From Candidatus Poribacteria bacterium (lineage in GTDB: Bacteria > Poribacteria > WGA-4E > WGA-3G), in contig JAPPNJ010000051.1 of NCBI GenBank assembly GCA_028818705.1, positions 1 through 64,000 of the forward strand: a stretch of DNA of 64,000 nt, in the 5' to 3' direction. This document shows positions 16,515 through 24,859 of the stretch, in pieces. Position 1 is the stretch's first letter. Each line of letters opens with the position of its first letter. The notes beneath the pieces are model-generated. The model made no database searches. It was given only the letters and a program-made list of their open reading frames with translations, and was not told the origin of the DNA. The position numbers and the translations under genes are program-made.

Positions 16515-17715
16515 CAAAATATTTTACAAACCTTTGGGTAAACGGAGAGGCGGTATCAGCAAGGAATTCCCTACAATTTTCTCGATTATAAAAATAAGAA
16601 GCATCTTCACAAAATACCCAATCTGGTTTTACAGTTAACCAAGGTTCTATTATTTCCCTAATATGTTCACATTCGCGTAGTCTATCCCAGAACCAAACGG
16701 GCCGAGAAACCCAATGATCTTTTTTAAATCTATAGGGTTCAATTAAGTCTGTCCTAAGCCCCAATTTGTCGCGACATATTAATTGTGCGCCTTTGTTCCA
16801 AGTTTCAATTTTTTTCTTCTCTCCGGTCATTAAGCTTGGATATCTTGAGATTAGATGCGGGGCATCTACAAGGATATCTTGCTCTGGTAGCAGAAGGCAC
16901 TCCAACCATTTCGATATTCTGGCGGCACCCACTCTTGCCAAAATGTGATCATTCATACCTTTATCTAACGTTTTCGTGTCTTTAAACCTTAATGCGTTTC
17001 CAGATTCCGTTACAAATTCCCGGAAAGTCGTTTGAAAATGTTCTTTTTGGTCTTGTTTTTCGATAAATTGAACAATTTCGCGGGGTAGCAACTGGAACAA
17101 TTCACTACCAAAACCAAGAAATTCGCAGATGGATGTATCTATATTTTTTTCCACATCTTTAACTCTTTCGTCAAAATTGTGCAGTGCGTCGCGTAAATTC
17201 GGCCAGTGCCAAGGTCTGAATCCTTGTCTGGAATCTCCCCAATCACCTCTCCAGAGATCGGGGTTGTTCAACTGGTATTCTCCTAAATTCAGGTCCGCGA
17301 ATGAATCTAGATCTCCTCTCAGGGTCAGATCAAAAGGATTACTACCATATTGATTCAATCCAACAATCAACTTACATTTTGAAAAGCAACGGACAAGATA
17401 GGCGATGATCTCACCTGTTAGGGATCCTACTGCAGATTCTTCCACTTGATTCCCTAATAGATCGTAATCAATGATAAAAATTGAAGCATTATCAATTTCT
17501 TCCGCGCCATTTTTGGTGCTTTCTTCTTCGTTCCGAAACGCAATTCGTCTCTGCTCCAACACGCGTATTGAGTCTTGAAACGCATCATTCTCTAAGGCTA
17601 TAATATCAAAATCTTCGCTTTGCCCCGCTTGGTCAAGACCCTCACCCAATTTTCCTTTAAAATCGTCTATACGTCCATGTTCATCATCGTATATTAGGAT
17701 TTTTTGTTTTTTCAC
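16474..17715 (-). CDS. Receiver-like protein with large novel C-terminal region
   Basis: 413 residues from a GTG at 17715 that has GGAGGG at 7 nt; the GTG overlaps the stop of the GHKL gene (GTGA). Residues 1-140 resemble a response-regulator receiver: ILIYDDE (acidic pair D10, D11), then IFIIDYDLLG with D83 or D85 at the phospho-acceptor strand, then KLIVGLNQY as strand 4. The conserved Lys after strand 5 is not evident, so the domain may be degenerate. Residues 140-413 match nothing I know and are rich in Trp/Phe/Tyr (SRPVWFWDRLREC, WVFCEDASYFYN). Inferred role: output partner of the adjacent kinase-like ATPase. Confidence 0.72.
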   Translation of the reverse strand: MKKQKILIYDDEHGRIDDFKGKLGEGLDQAGQSEDFDIIALENDAFQDSIRVLEQRRIAFRNEEESTKNGAEEIDNASIFIIDYDLLGNQVEESAVGSLTGEIIAYLVRCFSKCKLIVGLNQYGSNPFDLTLRGDLDSFADLNLGEYQLNNPDLWRGDWGDSRQGFRPWHWPNLRDALHNFDERVKDVEKNIDTSICEFLGFGSELFQLLPREIVQFIEKQDQKEHFQTTFREFVTESGNALRFKDTKTLDKGMNDHILARVGAARISKWLECLLLPEQDILVDAPHLISRYPSLMTGEKKKIETWNKGAQLICRDKLGLRTDLIEPYRFKKDHWVSRPVWFWDRLRECEHIREIIEPWLTVKPDWVFCEDASYFYNRENCREFLADTASPFTQRFVKYFDEVDYRPRVRFSL

Positions 17716-19862
17716 TTGATTTCCCTCCACGAAATTGAGAATGCAGTTTTAAATCCGTCTTCTGGTTCAACGAATCTAACGCGACATCCGATATTATTTG
17801 CAAGCAGTCGAACGATCGTGAGTCCAAGTCCCGTGCCGCCGTAGCCAAGTGCTTTTCTTTCGACTGAAATTTTTGATTCTCTCTCAAAGGGCTCAAAAAG
17901 CCTATCTGCATCTTTGAGATTAATTCCGTGTCCTGTATCCTGAATAAGAATTTCCCGAGATCTTCCACGGGAACGGCAACTGATGTGTAGCAGCGGTTTA
18001 GGCGAATCAAGCATTGCATTGAAAGCATTAATGAAAACATTTTGAAAAATGGCACCCCATTCAGCGAATGATGCCTTAGGAAGACGTAAATATTTATCGA
18101 TTTGACTATAATCAATCTCAGTGTCCCTTGCCAAAAAACTTGTTTGATCGGTAATATCTTCAATCACCATTCTGGCACGTAAGCTGTGCCGCAATTGTGT
18201 ATTTTCAGTATCCGCAATGTAGTCAAACAGGGAATTCGTCGCCTTTGCCCTTTTGAGCCATAATGCTAATTCTGTGCTCAGCGAATTCAGATTTTCTTGG
18301 AGTTCGGAACGCATTGTCCTAATATTCTTCATTCTATCAATCATGTCTTCAATGTAAGTGAATTGTTTTTTCACTTCATGCTGGTACGACAACGCAGAAA
18401 TACCAGCCGTGGCGAGGGAAGTAAGAAGTCCCATCTGTTTAAGAGCGAGTTCTTGCTGGGTCTTTGCCGTTGTTGTTGCTTCTTGGACTTTCTCATAAAT
18501 TTTCTGATAAATCTTTTCAGGAATGTCCGGTTTGTAATATTCTAATACCTCCTCAACATACTCGAATGTCAATGACGTAGGTTCAGATGATACTTCTTTC
18601 TTCTGAACCTTTCGCCGAGCAGTTTCATTGGCATACCAATCAAGTGCGTAACGAACGGTTCTCACAAGATCCGTGTAAGCAGTCGTTTCGGCTAAACGGT
18701 CTCGCGTGATCATAATTTCAAGATTCGGTTCTTGGGAAGTATCAACTTCCACAACCCCAAGAACACGCCCAAGAGTTGGTAAATCACTTAACGCTCTGGA
18801 AACTTGGATATCTTTCGGAATAAGTTGGGAAACATGTTGTCGATGTGAGTGATCATACTCAAGTTTCAGCCAGTCATTTTCTGGCAAACCGTAATGGGGG
18901 AGACGAAAACCTCCATCATAAACATGAACACCGCCATGTTCTGTGAAATATTTCCGCGCTTCACCAACCTTGATTCCAAATTTCTGTCTGCCTGATAAGT
19001 TATAGATCCGAATCTCAAAACTACACGTGTTAAGATTTTCTGTTGGACTAAATTTCCCCTTATTATGCCTAAAACCTGCAATTTTATATTTTTCATTCAT
19101 TACTTGCCCATCGCTAAATTCTAAGGAAAACTTTACTTCCCCATCTGCAGTTTCACCAAGAAGTCGGGCAATCCAAATGTTTTTTACTGCATTCATCTGT
19201 TTTACAAATATCTCTTTGTAATCTTGTTGTGCTGATTGAAAATTAATATTAAAGCGATTTTTTGAATCATCCAGAGAGTATCCGAGAGGAGGCTGAAGCC
19301 ACCATAACTCTGAAGCCAAGTCGTGAATCGAATCCTCTGTCCACTCATCTTTGAGTTCTTCCAAAATGATTGAAGTGCCTTGTGCATGAACTGGGGTATT
19401 GGGTGAATCACTATTGTAATCGCTGTAATTAACCCTAACTTCTGTAAGTTCTTTAGTTTCCAAGGCTTCCTTCCAATTAATCTCGGCTTTAAGACCCTTA
19501 TAATTTTTGCCTGCAGGAACAGTTACGATTGTCAGTTTATTAGCAAGAAATTGAACAGTCAATCGTCCCACGCCTTTAGAACCTGTCATAAGCCGTCCTG
19601 AGGCACTTGATTTTTTTTCTTTTTTGTGGGTTGTACCAATCCGCATCCAGGAGTTTTTGAATTCGTCATGGGTCATGCCATGACCATTGTCTTTAACTTC
19701 GATACGGTCCTCATTAGGTAAAAACTTAATCGTCACATCAGTTGCATCAGCATCATAACTGTTCTTAACCAACTCAGCCAACGCGATGTGGGGTTTACCA
19801 ATCAGTCTTTCCCCAAGTTCTCTCAAGAGTTCAGCATCAACAGTAAAACGGAATGTAGACAT
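17712..19862 (-). CDS. Double-GHKL protein: MORC/HSP90-like ATPase fused to a histidine-kinase-like core
   Basis: 716 residues. N-terminal GHKL ATPase: E30/N34 in AELVKNSYDAD, DNGHGM (58-63) and GSKGVGR (94-100), followed by an S5-like transducer region as in MORC/MutL-type proteins. Around 440-545 lies a helical segment with ALSYQHEVKKQ; His495-Glu-Val resembles an H-box. The C-terminus (about 600-716) is a second HATPase: NVFINAFNAM (N box), DTGHGI (G1), LFEPF (F box), GYGGTGLGLTIV (G2). So a foldase/ATPase module is joined to an intact-looking histidine kinase. It follows the m5C methyltransferase by 21 bp and is coupled to the receiver-like gene. Confidence 0.85.
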   Translation of the reverse strand: MSTFRFTVDAELLRELGERLIGKPHIALAELVKNSYDADATDVTIKFLPNEDRIEVKDNGHGMTHDEFKNSWMRIGTTHKKEKKSSASGRLMTGSKGVGRLTVQFLANKLTIVTVPAGKNYKGLKAEINWKEALETKELTEVRVNYSDYNSDSPNTPVHAQGTSIILEELKDEWTEDSIHDLASELWWLQPPLGYSLDDSKNRFNINFQSAQQDYKEIFVKQMNAVKNIWIARLLGETADGEVKFSLEFSDGQVMNEKYKIAGFRHNKGKFSPTENLNTCSFEIRIYNLSGRQKFGIKVGEARKYFTEHGGVHVYDGGFRLPHYGLPENDWLKLEYDHSHRQHVSQLIPKDIQVSRALSDLPTLGRVLGVVEVDTSQEPNLEIMITRDRLAETTAYTDLVRTVRYALDWYANETARRKVQKKEVSSEPTSLTFEYVEEVLEYYKPDIPEKIYQKIYEKVQEATTTAKTQQELALKQMGLLTSLATAGISALSYQHEVKKQFTYIEDMIDRMKNIRTMRSELQENLNSLSTELALWLKRAKATNSLFDYIADTENTQLRHSLRARMVIEDITDQTSFLARDTEIDYSQIDKYLRLPKASFAEWGAIFQNVFINAFNAMLDSPKPLLHISCRSRGRSREILIQDTGHGINLKDADRLFEPFERESKISVERKALGYGGTGLGLTIVRLLANNIGCRVRFVEPEDGFKTAFSISWREIK

Positions 19863-19883
19863 GGTTTTTATCCTTTACATTCA

Positions 19884-20939
19884 CTAACGGACGTTTTGAA
19901 GGTTAGGTTTGATGCTCCTTGCAATAACTCTGGCCAGTTCAATCGGCACTGCATTTCCGATGAATCGACTAATAGTGGACAGAGGATGTGGCTCGTCTGG
20001 GTGGACAAATTCATAGTCGTCTGGAAACGTTTGGAGCCGCGCGGCCTCTCTTAACGAGATCGCTCGATTCTGCGTAGGGTGCCCGAACCTACCATTTCCA
20101 AATCCATAGCATTGAGTTGTAATTGTCGGAGATGGAGCATCCAATGCCATTCGTCCGTAAATGGATAAGTAACTGTTGCCGCTTAATTGCCGGTGACATT
20201 GGGCGACGAGTTCTTCTGGCCAGTCTTCCCAAGTGCCACCTTGTTTTGATGCTTTAATCCTTCGTAAGTTTAGTTCGGATAGACCCGCAGCCTTGTGATA
20301 GGGATCATTCCAGCTTGTTTCGCCAGCTTCAAGTGGTTCTAAATCCGAAATCGAGTCCCTAACTGTTTTATATTTATCAGGTGTATGGGTCGGTGCCAAA
20401 AGCTCAACTTTACTGTTTTTGGGTTTAGAAGCGAAGAGAACCAAACGTTTTCTTTGTTGTGGAATACCATAATCCAAACAGGATACCCTGAGACATTCGG
20501 TAACGATATAATCTTTTTCTAGGCGATTCACAAAATCCCGATAAACTTTTCCGTTTCTGAAGGTTGTCAAAGTCGGAACATTCTCCATTGAGACAATATC
20601 AGGTTTGATCTCCGAAATCAAGTCGGAAAAGTTAGTAAGCAATTTCCATTTCGCATCCTTGTTTTGCCGGCTTTTATTATAAGCAGAAAAGGGTTGGCAG
20701 GGAGCACATCCAACAAGTATCTTTACATGGTCTTCAGGATACCATTGCTTCAGTTCAGCAGCTTTCACATCCTCAATCCTTTTTTCAATGAAAGTCGCAC
20801 CCGGATTATTTTTTTCATAAGCGTATTTACAGGATTTGTCAGCATCCAGTCCAGCAGCGACGTTAAAACCTTCTAAAATAAATCCGTGTGTTAGCGCACC
20901 AGCACCACAGAATAAATCTATGACTGTACAATTTTTCAT
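19884..20939 (-). CDS. DNA (cytosine-5)-methyltransferase
   Basis: 351 residues, complete Dcm-type enzyme. Motif I VIDLFCGAGALTHGF (residues 6-20), motif IV GCAPCQPFSAYNK with catalytic Cys81, motif VI MENVP, motif VIII QQRKRLVLF, motif IX RLQTFPDDYEF and motif X IGNAVPIELARVIARSI. The target-recognition region between VIII and IX is short. First gene of the operon that continues through the GHKL and receiver genes; a promoter is at 21099-21127 and a leader palindrome at 21013-21032. Confidence 0.95.
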   Translation of the reverse strand: MKNCTVIDLFCGAGALTHGFILEGFNVAAGLDADKSCKYAYEKNNPGATFIEKRIEDVKAAELKQWYPEDHVKILVGCAPCQPFSAYNKSRQNKDAKWKLLTNFSDLISEIKPDIVSMENVPTLTTFRNGKVYRDFVNRLEKDYIVTECLRVSCLDYGIPQQRKRLVLFASKPKNSKVELLAPTHTPDKYKTVRDSISDLEPLEAGETSWNDPYHKAAGLSELNLRRIKASKQGGTWEDWPEELVAQCHRQLSGNSYLSIYGRMALDAPSPTITTQCYGFGNGRFGHPTQNRAISLREAARLQTFPDDYEFVHPDEPHPLSTISRFIGNAVPIELARVIARSIKPNLQNVR

Positions 20940-21012
20940 AGTTTTTCAAAATGCCCTAATCTTAGAGCAAAAGTGATGAAGTGAAGTAGACTTTGATGTC
21001 CAAATTGAGCGT

Positions 21013-21032
21013 TTTTACATTCTGCTGTAAAA
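21013..21032. promoter_or_regulatory. Palindrome in the leader of the methyltransferase operon
   Basis: TTTTACA-N6-TGTAAAA, a perfect 7-bp inverted repeat, lies about 60 nt downstream of the predicted start of transcription and 75 nt before the methyltransferase ATG. It could be an operator or a small RNA hairpin. Restriction-modification operons are often controlled at such sites, but no C-protein gene is seen. Confidence 0.45.
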
Positions 21033-21098
21033 TAGTTCTTGTTTTTTCTTAACCTTCGTTAGATTTTGAATATGCGTAAACACACTAACCTTTACCGT

Positions 21099-21127
21099 AT
21101 TTTACGAGAGATTACGATTTGGGTCAA
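21099..21127 (-). promoter_or_regulatory. Promoter of the m5C methyltransferase/GHKL operon
   Basis: Minus strand: -35 TTGACC (21127-21122), 17-bp spacer, -10 TAAAAT (21104-21099). It gives a leader of about 150 nt. Confidence 0.65.
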
Positions 21128-21213
21128 ATGTTTTGCCAGGGGTATTTAGTTTTGAGGTGTGTAAAATTTTTGTCATAAGGTATCAAATGGTGTATGAGTA
21201 TTGTTTCCAATTT

Positions 21214-21795
21214 TCAGACGAAGAATTCCCCGTACATATCTACCAATTCTTCTGGTACTTTCCATCGGAGCTTCCAACCCATCACAGGATTTAATAAGGA
21301 AATCACGCCATACTGATTTGTTTGTTCCCATCGTTTCCGGACTTGTTCCCAACTGGTAGGATTGAGATCATGAAAGTAGGTAGCATCTACATGTATTATC
21401 TGGTAACGATTTACGCCTCTGTCCTCAGCGACGCTGCGATAAGAAACTGATAAAACCTCTGGTTGTCTACTATTCAAGTATGCCGTAATTTGCTCAAGAT
21501 CTCCTTCAAAACGCCCCAATCGAGGCCCTGACAACTTTAGGTATCTCCCTTTCACAATACCAGATTTAATGTCTAAGGGATATGTTTCACCATTTACCGT
21601 AACGCAAATATCGGCTTCGCTATCGTGCCCAACTCGTTTCCAAGTGGCATAATGCTGCGCATCGTTGGCTAATCTAATAGATTGAAATATCATCTCTTCT
21701 AAACACGTTCCGGAGCAGCCTCTACTAAACAAGTCGTGATATTTCGCCAATTGTTGTCGTAAAATTTGTTGCATTCTGGGCGTTAATCGATACAT
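21214..21795 (-). CDS. PD-(D/E)XK nuclease-like protein, candidate restriction endonuclease
   Basis: 193 residues. HDSEADICVTVNGETYPLDIKSG supplies an acidic residue followed by the D-x-K pair of the PD-(D/E)XK fold; an earlier CLEEMIFQSI helix contains the usual Glu. I do not recognise the specific family. It is 274 bp upstream of the m5C methyltransferase on the same strand and has its own promoter, so it is a plausible cognate nuclease. Cut site unknown. Confidence 0.7.
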   Translation of the reverse strand: MYRLTPRMQQILRQQLAKYHDLFSRGCSGTCLEEMIFQSIRLANDAQHYATWKRVGHDSEADICVTVNGETYPLDIKSGIVKGRYLKLSGPRLGRFEGDLEQITAYLNSRQPEVLSVSYRSVAEDRGVNRYQIIHVDATYFHDLNPTSWEQVRKRWEQTNQYGVISLLNPVMGWKLRWKVPEELVDMYGEFFV

Positions 21796-21858
21796 TGGTC
21801 TCTCACCTACCCATGATTAAAAAATTTGGGATCTGTTGATGCCTACAACCTTCATAGC

Positions 21859-21888
21859 ATTTTAGCACGTTTCGCATAAGTTTTTCAA
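21859..21888 (-). promoter_or_regulatory. Promoter of the upstream nuclease-like gene
   Basis: Minus strand: -35 TTGAAA (21888-21883), 18-bp spacer, extended -10 TGCTAAAAT (hexamer 21864-21859). Confidence 0.6.
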
Positions 21889-21968
21889 GTCGAAAAAGAA
21901 TGCAAATTTTGCTGATAAATTGCGCGGCTTGTGTTATGCTATTCCTAATATTTAGGAGGCAATATACA

Positions 21969-23057
21969 ATGGCAAAACTGAAAGTGGGAATCGTTGGGGC
22001 ACATCGAGGGAGTTCCTATGTGGCACCTTTTAAGGCGATAGCGGAAACCGATGTGACAGCGGTTTGTGACATCAATGAGGAGACACTCCAGAACGTTGCT
22101 GAACGGTTTGATATTCCTCAGAAGTTTACAGACTATGGAGCGATGCTGGATGCAGTGGATCTTGTTGTCCTCGCTACTCCTGAGAATCTGCACGTGCCAC
22201 AGTCAATTGAAGCCTTGGAAGCAGGGAAACACGTTATTAGTGAAGTGACTGCCGCTGTCAAGTTAGAGGAGTGCTACAACTTGGTTCGAGCGGTTCGGAA
22301 GGCATCTGCCAAATACACGATGGCTGAGAATACGTGCTATTCCAAGTCAAATGTCCTCATACGGAGCATGGTAGAGGCGGGTATGTTTGGCGATGTCTAT
22401 TTTGGGGAAGGAGAGTACGTCCACAACATCAAATCGCTCCATCATGATGCAGAGGGTAATCCGACGTGGCGCTACTACTGGCAAGTTGGCATTAATCGGT
22501 GCAATTATGCGACCCATAGCCTCGGTCCAGTGCTTCAGTGGTTTGGTGGACGTGTGGTCAGTGTCTGTTGCCTTGGGACCGGCGTTAACACCGATCCAGA
22601 GCATGCGATGGAAGATACCGTGATGATGCTCTGCAAAACCGATTGTGGTGGGTTAATTAAAATTCGGATTGACATGCTCTCGAATCGTCCTGCGAATTCC
22701 TATTTCAGTTTACAAGGGACAAAAGGGTGCTATGAAAGTTCGCGAGGGCTTAACGCTGCACCGAAGATTTGGCTGGATGAATTCTCGGTAACTGAACAGT
22801 GGAGACCGCTCTCGCAATTTGAAGACTGTTTGCCCGAACGGTGGAAAAATCCGCCTGCTGAGTCTGAGAATGTGGGCGATCTTGGTGAGTATTTCAAGGT
22901 GCGCGATTTTATTGATAGTATTCTTACCGACACACCACCGCCGCTTGATGTTTATACGGCGATGGATTTCACCGTGCCGGGCTTGGTTTCAGAGCAGTCG
23001 ATCGCAAACGGTGGAACACCAGTAGATGTCCCAAATTTTCGGGAGATTGAACAATAG
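21969..23057 (+). CDS. Gfo/Idh/MocA family oxidoreductase
   Basis: 362 residues from the ATG at 21969, preceded by AGGAGG at 9 nt; an earlier in-frame start at 21900 lacks one. N-terminal Rossmann fold GIVGAHRGSSYV, and GKHVISEVTAAV at the EKP position, where Glu is retained as SEV and the catalytic Lys is absent. C-terminal dehydrogenase-like domain with HSLGPVLQWF. The changed EKP motif suggests altered chemistry or substrate. Divergent from the nuclease gene. Confidence 0.88.
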   Translation: MAKLKVGIVGAHRGSSYVAPFKAIAETDVTAVCDINEETLQNVAERFDIPQKFTDYGAMLDAVDLVVLATPENLHVPQSIEALEAGKHVISEVTAAVKLEECYNLVRAVRKASAKYTMAENTCYSKSNVLIRSMVEAGMFGDVYFGEGEYVHNIKSLHHDAEGNPTWRYYWQVGINRCNYATHSLGPVLQWFGGRVVSVCCLGTGVNTDPEHAMEDTVMMLCKTDCGGLIKIRIDMLSNRPANSYFSLQGTKGCYESSRGLNAAPKIWLDEFSVTEQWRPLSQFEDCLPERWKNPPAESENVGDLGEYFKVRDFIDSILTDTPPPLDVYTAMDFTVPGLVSEQSIANGGTPVDVPNFREIEQ

Positions 23058-23098
23058 AGTGGCGATCAGCAGTCAATGAGGCGTGTAATGGCTATATT

Positions 23099-23272
23099 CT
23101 ATTCCTCTTCTACGGGTAGGTAGACGAGTCCGCAGCTGCTGCAGCGATATCCGCTATCCTCTTTCGACTCGACAAGCGGAAAGAGCATACCGCAACAAAT
23201 TGGACACGGTTCGTCAATTTCCATGTCAGCCTGTTCTATTTCACCGGAGCGGTTTTCAAATTCAACGAACAT
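23099..23272 (-). CDS. Small zinc-ribbon protein
   Basis: 57 residues from the ATG at 23272, which has AGGAGG at 6 nt. CPICC and, 18 residues later, CSSCG form a four-Cys zinc ribbon; the rest is acidic (EIEQADMEIDE at the start, PVEEE at the end). The gene begins 11 bp inside the 3' end of the Uma2 gene, so the two are translationally coupled. Function unknown; possibly a partner of the Uma2 nuclease. Confidence 0.75.
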   Translation of the reverse strand: MFVEFENRSGEIEQADMEIDEPCPICCGMLFPLVESKEDSGYRCSSCGLVYLPVEEE

Positions 23273-23858
23273 AGGTATCCTCCTCTTGATCAGCAATCGT
23301 AACGCGCGTATAGATGTCCCGCAAGGATATCTGGCATCCGATTGAAATCAGGGGCAGTACATCTTCAGGTGAACAAAATTCGGTGTATTCCCACTGTCGA
23401 CCTTGCCGCCAATGATGTTCAACGCAGAACCGGTGTTGTGAAACAAGGACGTAGTCTTGCAACGACGTAAGTTGCCTATAGTGCGCGAATTTCTCCCCTC
23501 GGTCATAGGCTGCAGTAGAGGGCGAAAGTACCTCTATGATAACAATCGGGTTCAGAAGTGTGTCAAAAACATCATCCTCAAAGCGAGGCTCACCGCAGGC
23601 AACAACGACATCTGGATAAAAATAGGCTACTGGGCTCGGCTGTACACGCATATCACTGGAATGGATTTCACAATCTGATGCTACCAATTGGTTGTAAAGT
23701 CTATTGAATATGTTTCCTGTGATGAGACTGTGTGCTCGACTCGCCCCAGACATCGCAAATATCTGCCCGCTGAGGTATTCGCTTTTGTGCAGTGCCTTTC
23801 GTTCTTGAGCGATGTATTCCTCTGGGGTGAAGAGAGTTTGTGCTGGAAGAGATGCCAT
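23262..23858 (-). CDS. Uma2 family endonuclease-like protein (DUF820)
   Basis: 198 residues, normal length. FTPEEYIAQE start, YLSGQIFAMSGAS, then YFYPDVVVACGEPRF (PD motif) and PIVIIEVLSPSTAAYDRGEKFAHYRQL (E-V-L-S-P-S core) are the PD-(D/E)XK-type Uma2 signature abundant in cyanobacteria and Poribacteria. Ribosome site AAGGAA lies inside a duplicated leader sequence (23861-23890). Cellular role is unknown for the family. Confidence 0.92.
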   Translation of the reverse strand: MASLPAQTLFTPEEYIAQERKALHKSEYLSGQIFAMSGASRAHSLITGNIFNRLYNQLVASDCEIHSSDMRVQPSPVAYFYPDVVVACGEPRFEDDVFDTLLNPIVIIEVLSPSTAAYDRGEKFAHYRQLTSLQDYVLVSQHRFCVEHHWRQGRQWEYTEFCSPEDVLPLISIGCQISLRDIYTRVTIADQEEDTYVR

Positions 23859-23860
23859 GC

Positions 23861-23955
23861 GTGTTTCCTTGAATAGTGTTGCCCCGCAAGAAGGAAACTG
23901 TAAAGTGCGCGTTTGCCGTAATCAGGTGTTTCCTTGAATAGTGTTGTCCCGCAAG
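23861..23955. repeat. Direct repeat of the Uma2 leader
   Basis: A 30-bp unit at 23861-23890 recurs at 23926-23955 with one mismatch. The unit includes the AAGGAA ribosome site; only the gene-proximal copy is followed by an ATG. A perfect 8-bp hairpin (GCAAGCCT-ATAG-AGGCTTGC) follows at 23951-23970, near the predicted 5' end of the transcript. Confidence 0.8.
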
Positions 23956-23984
23956 CCTATAGAGGCTTGCGCAAAATTAACTGT

Positions 23985-24013
23985 ATGATACCACACTTTT
24001 AGGCAAAAGTCAA
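23985..24013 (-). promoter_or_regulatory. Promoter of the Uma2/zinc-ribbon pair
   Basis: Minus strand: -35 TTGACT (24013-24008), 17-bp spacer, -10 TATCAT (23990-23985). The leader of about 120 nt contains the hairpin and both leader repeats. Confidence 0.6.
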
Positions 24014-24072
24014 TCTGTTTTCTAAATACCGTTTGTCTTAGCTAAAGTACTGGGACTTCACGAGAAAAGACG

Positions 24073-24405
24073 TTAACTATAACGCCTCAGGGTCGGATCG
24101 ATTTCGGCTGCCCACTGATCAATACCACCTGCGAGATTTTTGACATCATGGAACCCGTTTTGGTGCAGGTAGGCGGTGGCATAAAGGCTACGTGTTCCAT
24201 GGTGACAGTAGACAACAATCTCTTGGTCTGTTGGGAGGTTGTCTATGTGATTTGGCAAGGTATTGAGAGGTATTAGCTGTGCACCTTCAAGATGCACAAT
24301 ATCGTATTCGCTCTGTTCTCGGACATCAAGCAATAATACAGATGCGTCTGTATCCAATTTCTGTTTCAATTCTTGTGGCGAGATTTCAAGGATATTCGTC
24401 TGCAT
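24073..24405 (-). CDS. Rhodanese-like sulfurtransferase domain protein
   Basis: 110 residues from the ATG at 24405; the longer frame from 24507 would overlap the DUF971 gene. Single rhodanese domain: LLLDVREQSEYDIVHLEGAQLIPL, and the active-site loop VYCHHGTRS with the persulfide Cys, then GFHDVKNLAGGIDQW. Likely carries persulfide sulfur in the cytoplasm. It is the last gene of the SUF cluster, fitting a sulfur-trafficking role. Confidence 0.9.
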   Translation of the reverse strand: MQTNILEISPQELKQKLDTDASVLLLDVREQSEYDIVHLEGAQLIPLNTLPNHIDNLPTDQEIVVYCHHGTRSLYATAYLHQNGFHDVKNLAGGIDQWAAEIDPTLRRYS

Positions 24406-24449
24406 GGCTCTGTTTTCTTTCTCTGGCTGGATAGATGGAAATTGAGAGA

Positions 24450-24833
24450 TTAAGGTGCCCTTTCTTCTTGCTCTACATTCGGCGGCGCGCATTCTGGACA
24501 CGGACACGTCTCGCGCAGGACTTCAAAAGGATAGATACCGGTGTCATGCCCATCGTTCCAACTAAACTGAAGTGCATAGCGACCGACCAATTGGATATCA
24601 AGAGGTTGAATATCGTCCGAGACCTCAATTAGCGTTATATCTCCGTCGCCTTGTGGCGAAAAAAGGGAGTGGACATCGCTGCCTTTATGCCGGATAATCG
24701 CGCATTCAGCGCACGGACACATCTGCCGGAGATAGGTATATGGATACCAACTGGAGTGCCCGTCTTTCCACTCTACTTGGAATGCCTTCGGATGTTTCTT
24801 AAGGAGTTTCGGACTTTTTGTATCGTTCCGCAT
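24450..24833 (-). CDS. Tandem DUF971 (GBBH-like N-terminal) protein of the SUF cluster
   Basis: 127 residues made of two related halves. Each has a WxDGHxxxYPxxxLRxxCPCxEC pattern (CPCAEC near residue 40 and CPCPEC near residue 115). DUF971 domains usually occur once; here the repeat gives two CPCxEC sites that could bind metal or an Fe-S cluster. DUF971 genes are commonly found beside SUF and MRP/ApbC genes, supporting a role in Fe-S assembly or delivery. Confidence 0.85.
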   Translation of the reverse strand: MRNDTKSPKLLKKHPKAFQVEWKDGHSSWYPYTYLRQMCPCAECAIIRHKGSDVHSLFSPQGDGDITLIEVSDDIQPLDIQLVGRYALQFSWNDGHDTGIYPFEVLRETCPCPECAPPNVEQEERAP

Positions 24834-24859
24834 GGGATTGATAAAGGGAACAAATTGGG

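Noticed and set aside
14093..20939. BREX, DISARM or Detocs assignment for the methylase/kinase operon
   Set aside because: No PglZ, Lon-like, SNF2 helicase, DUF1998 or nucleosidase effector is visible, so none of these names fits.
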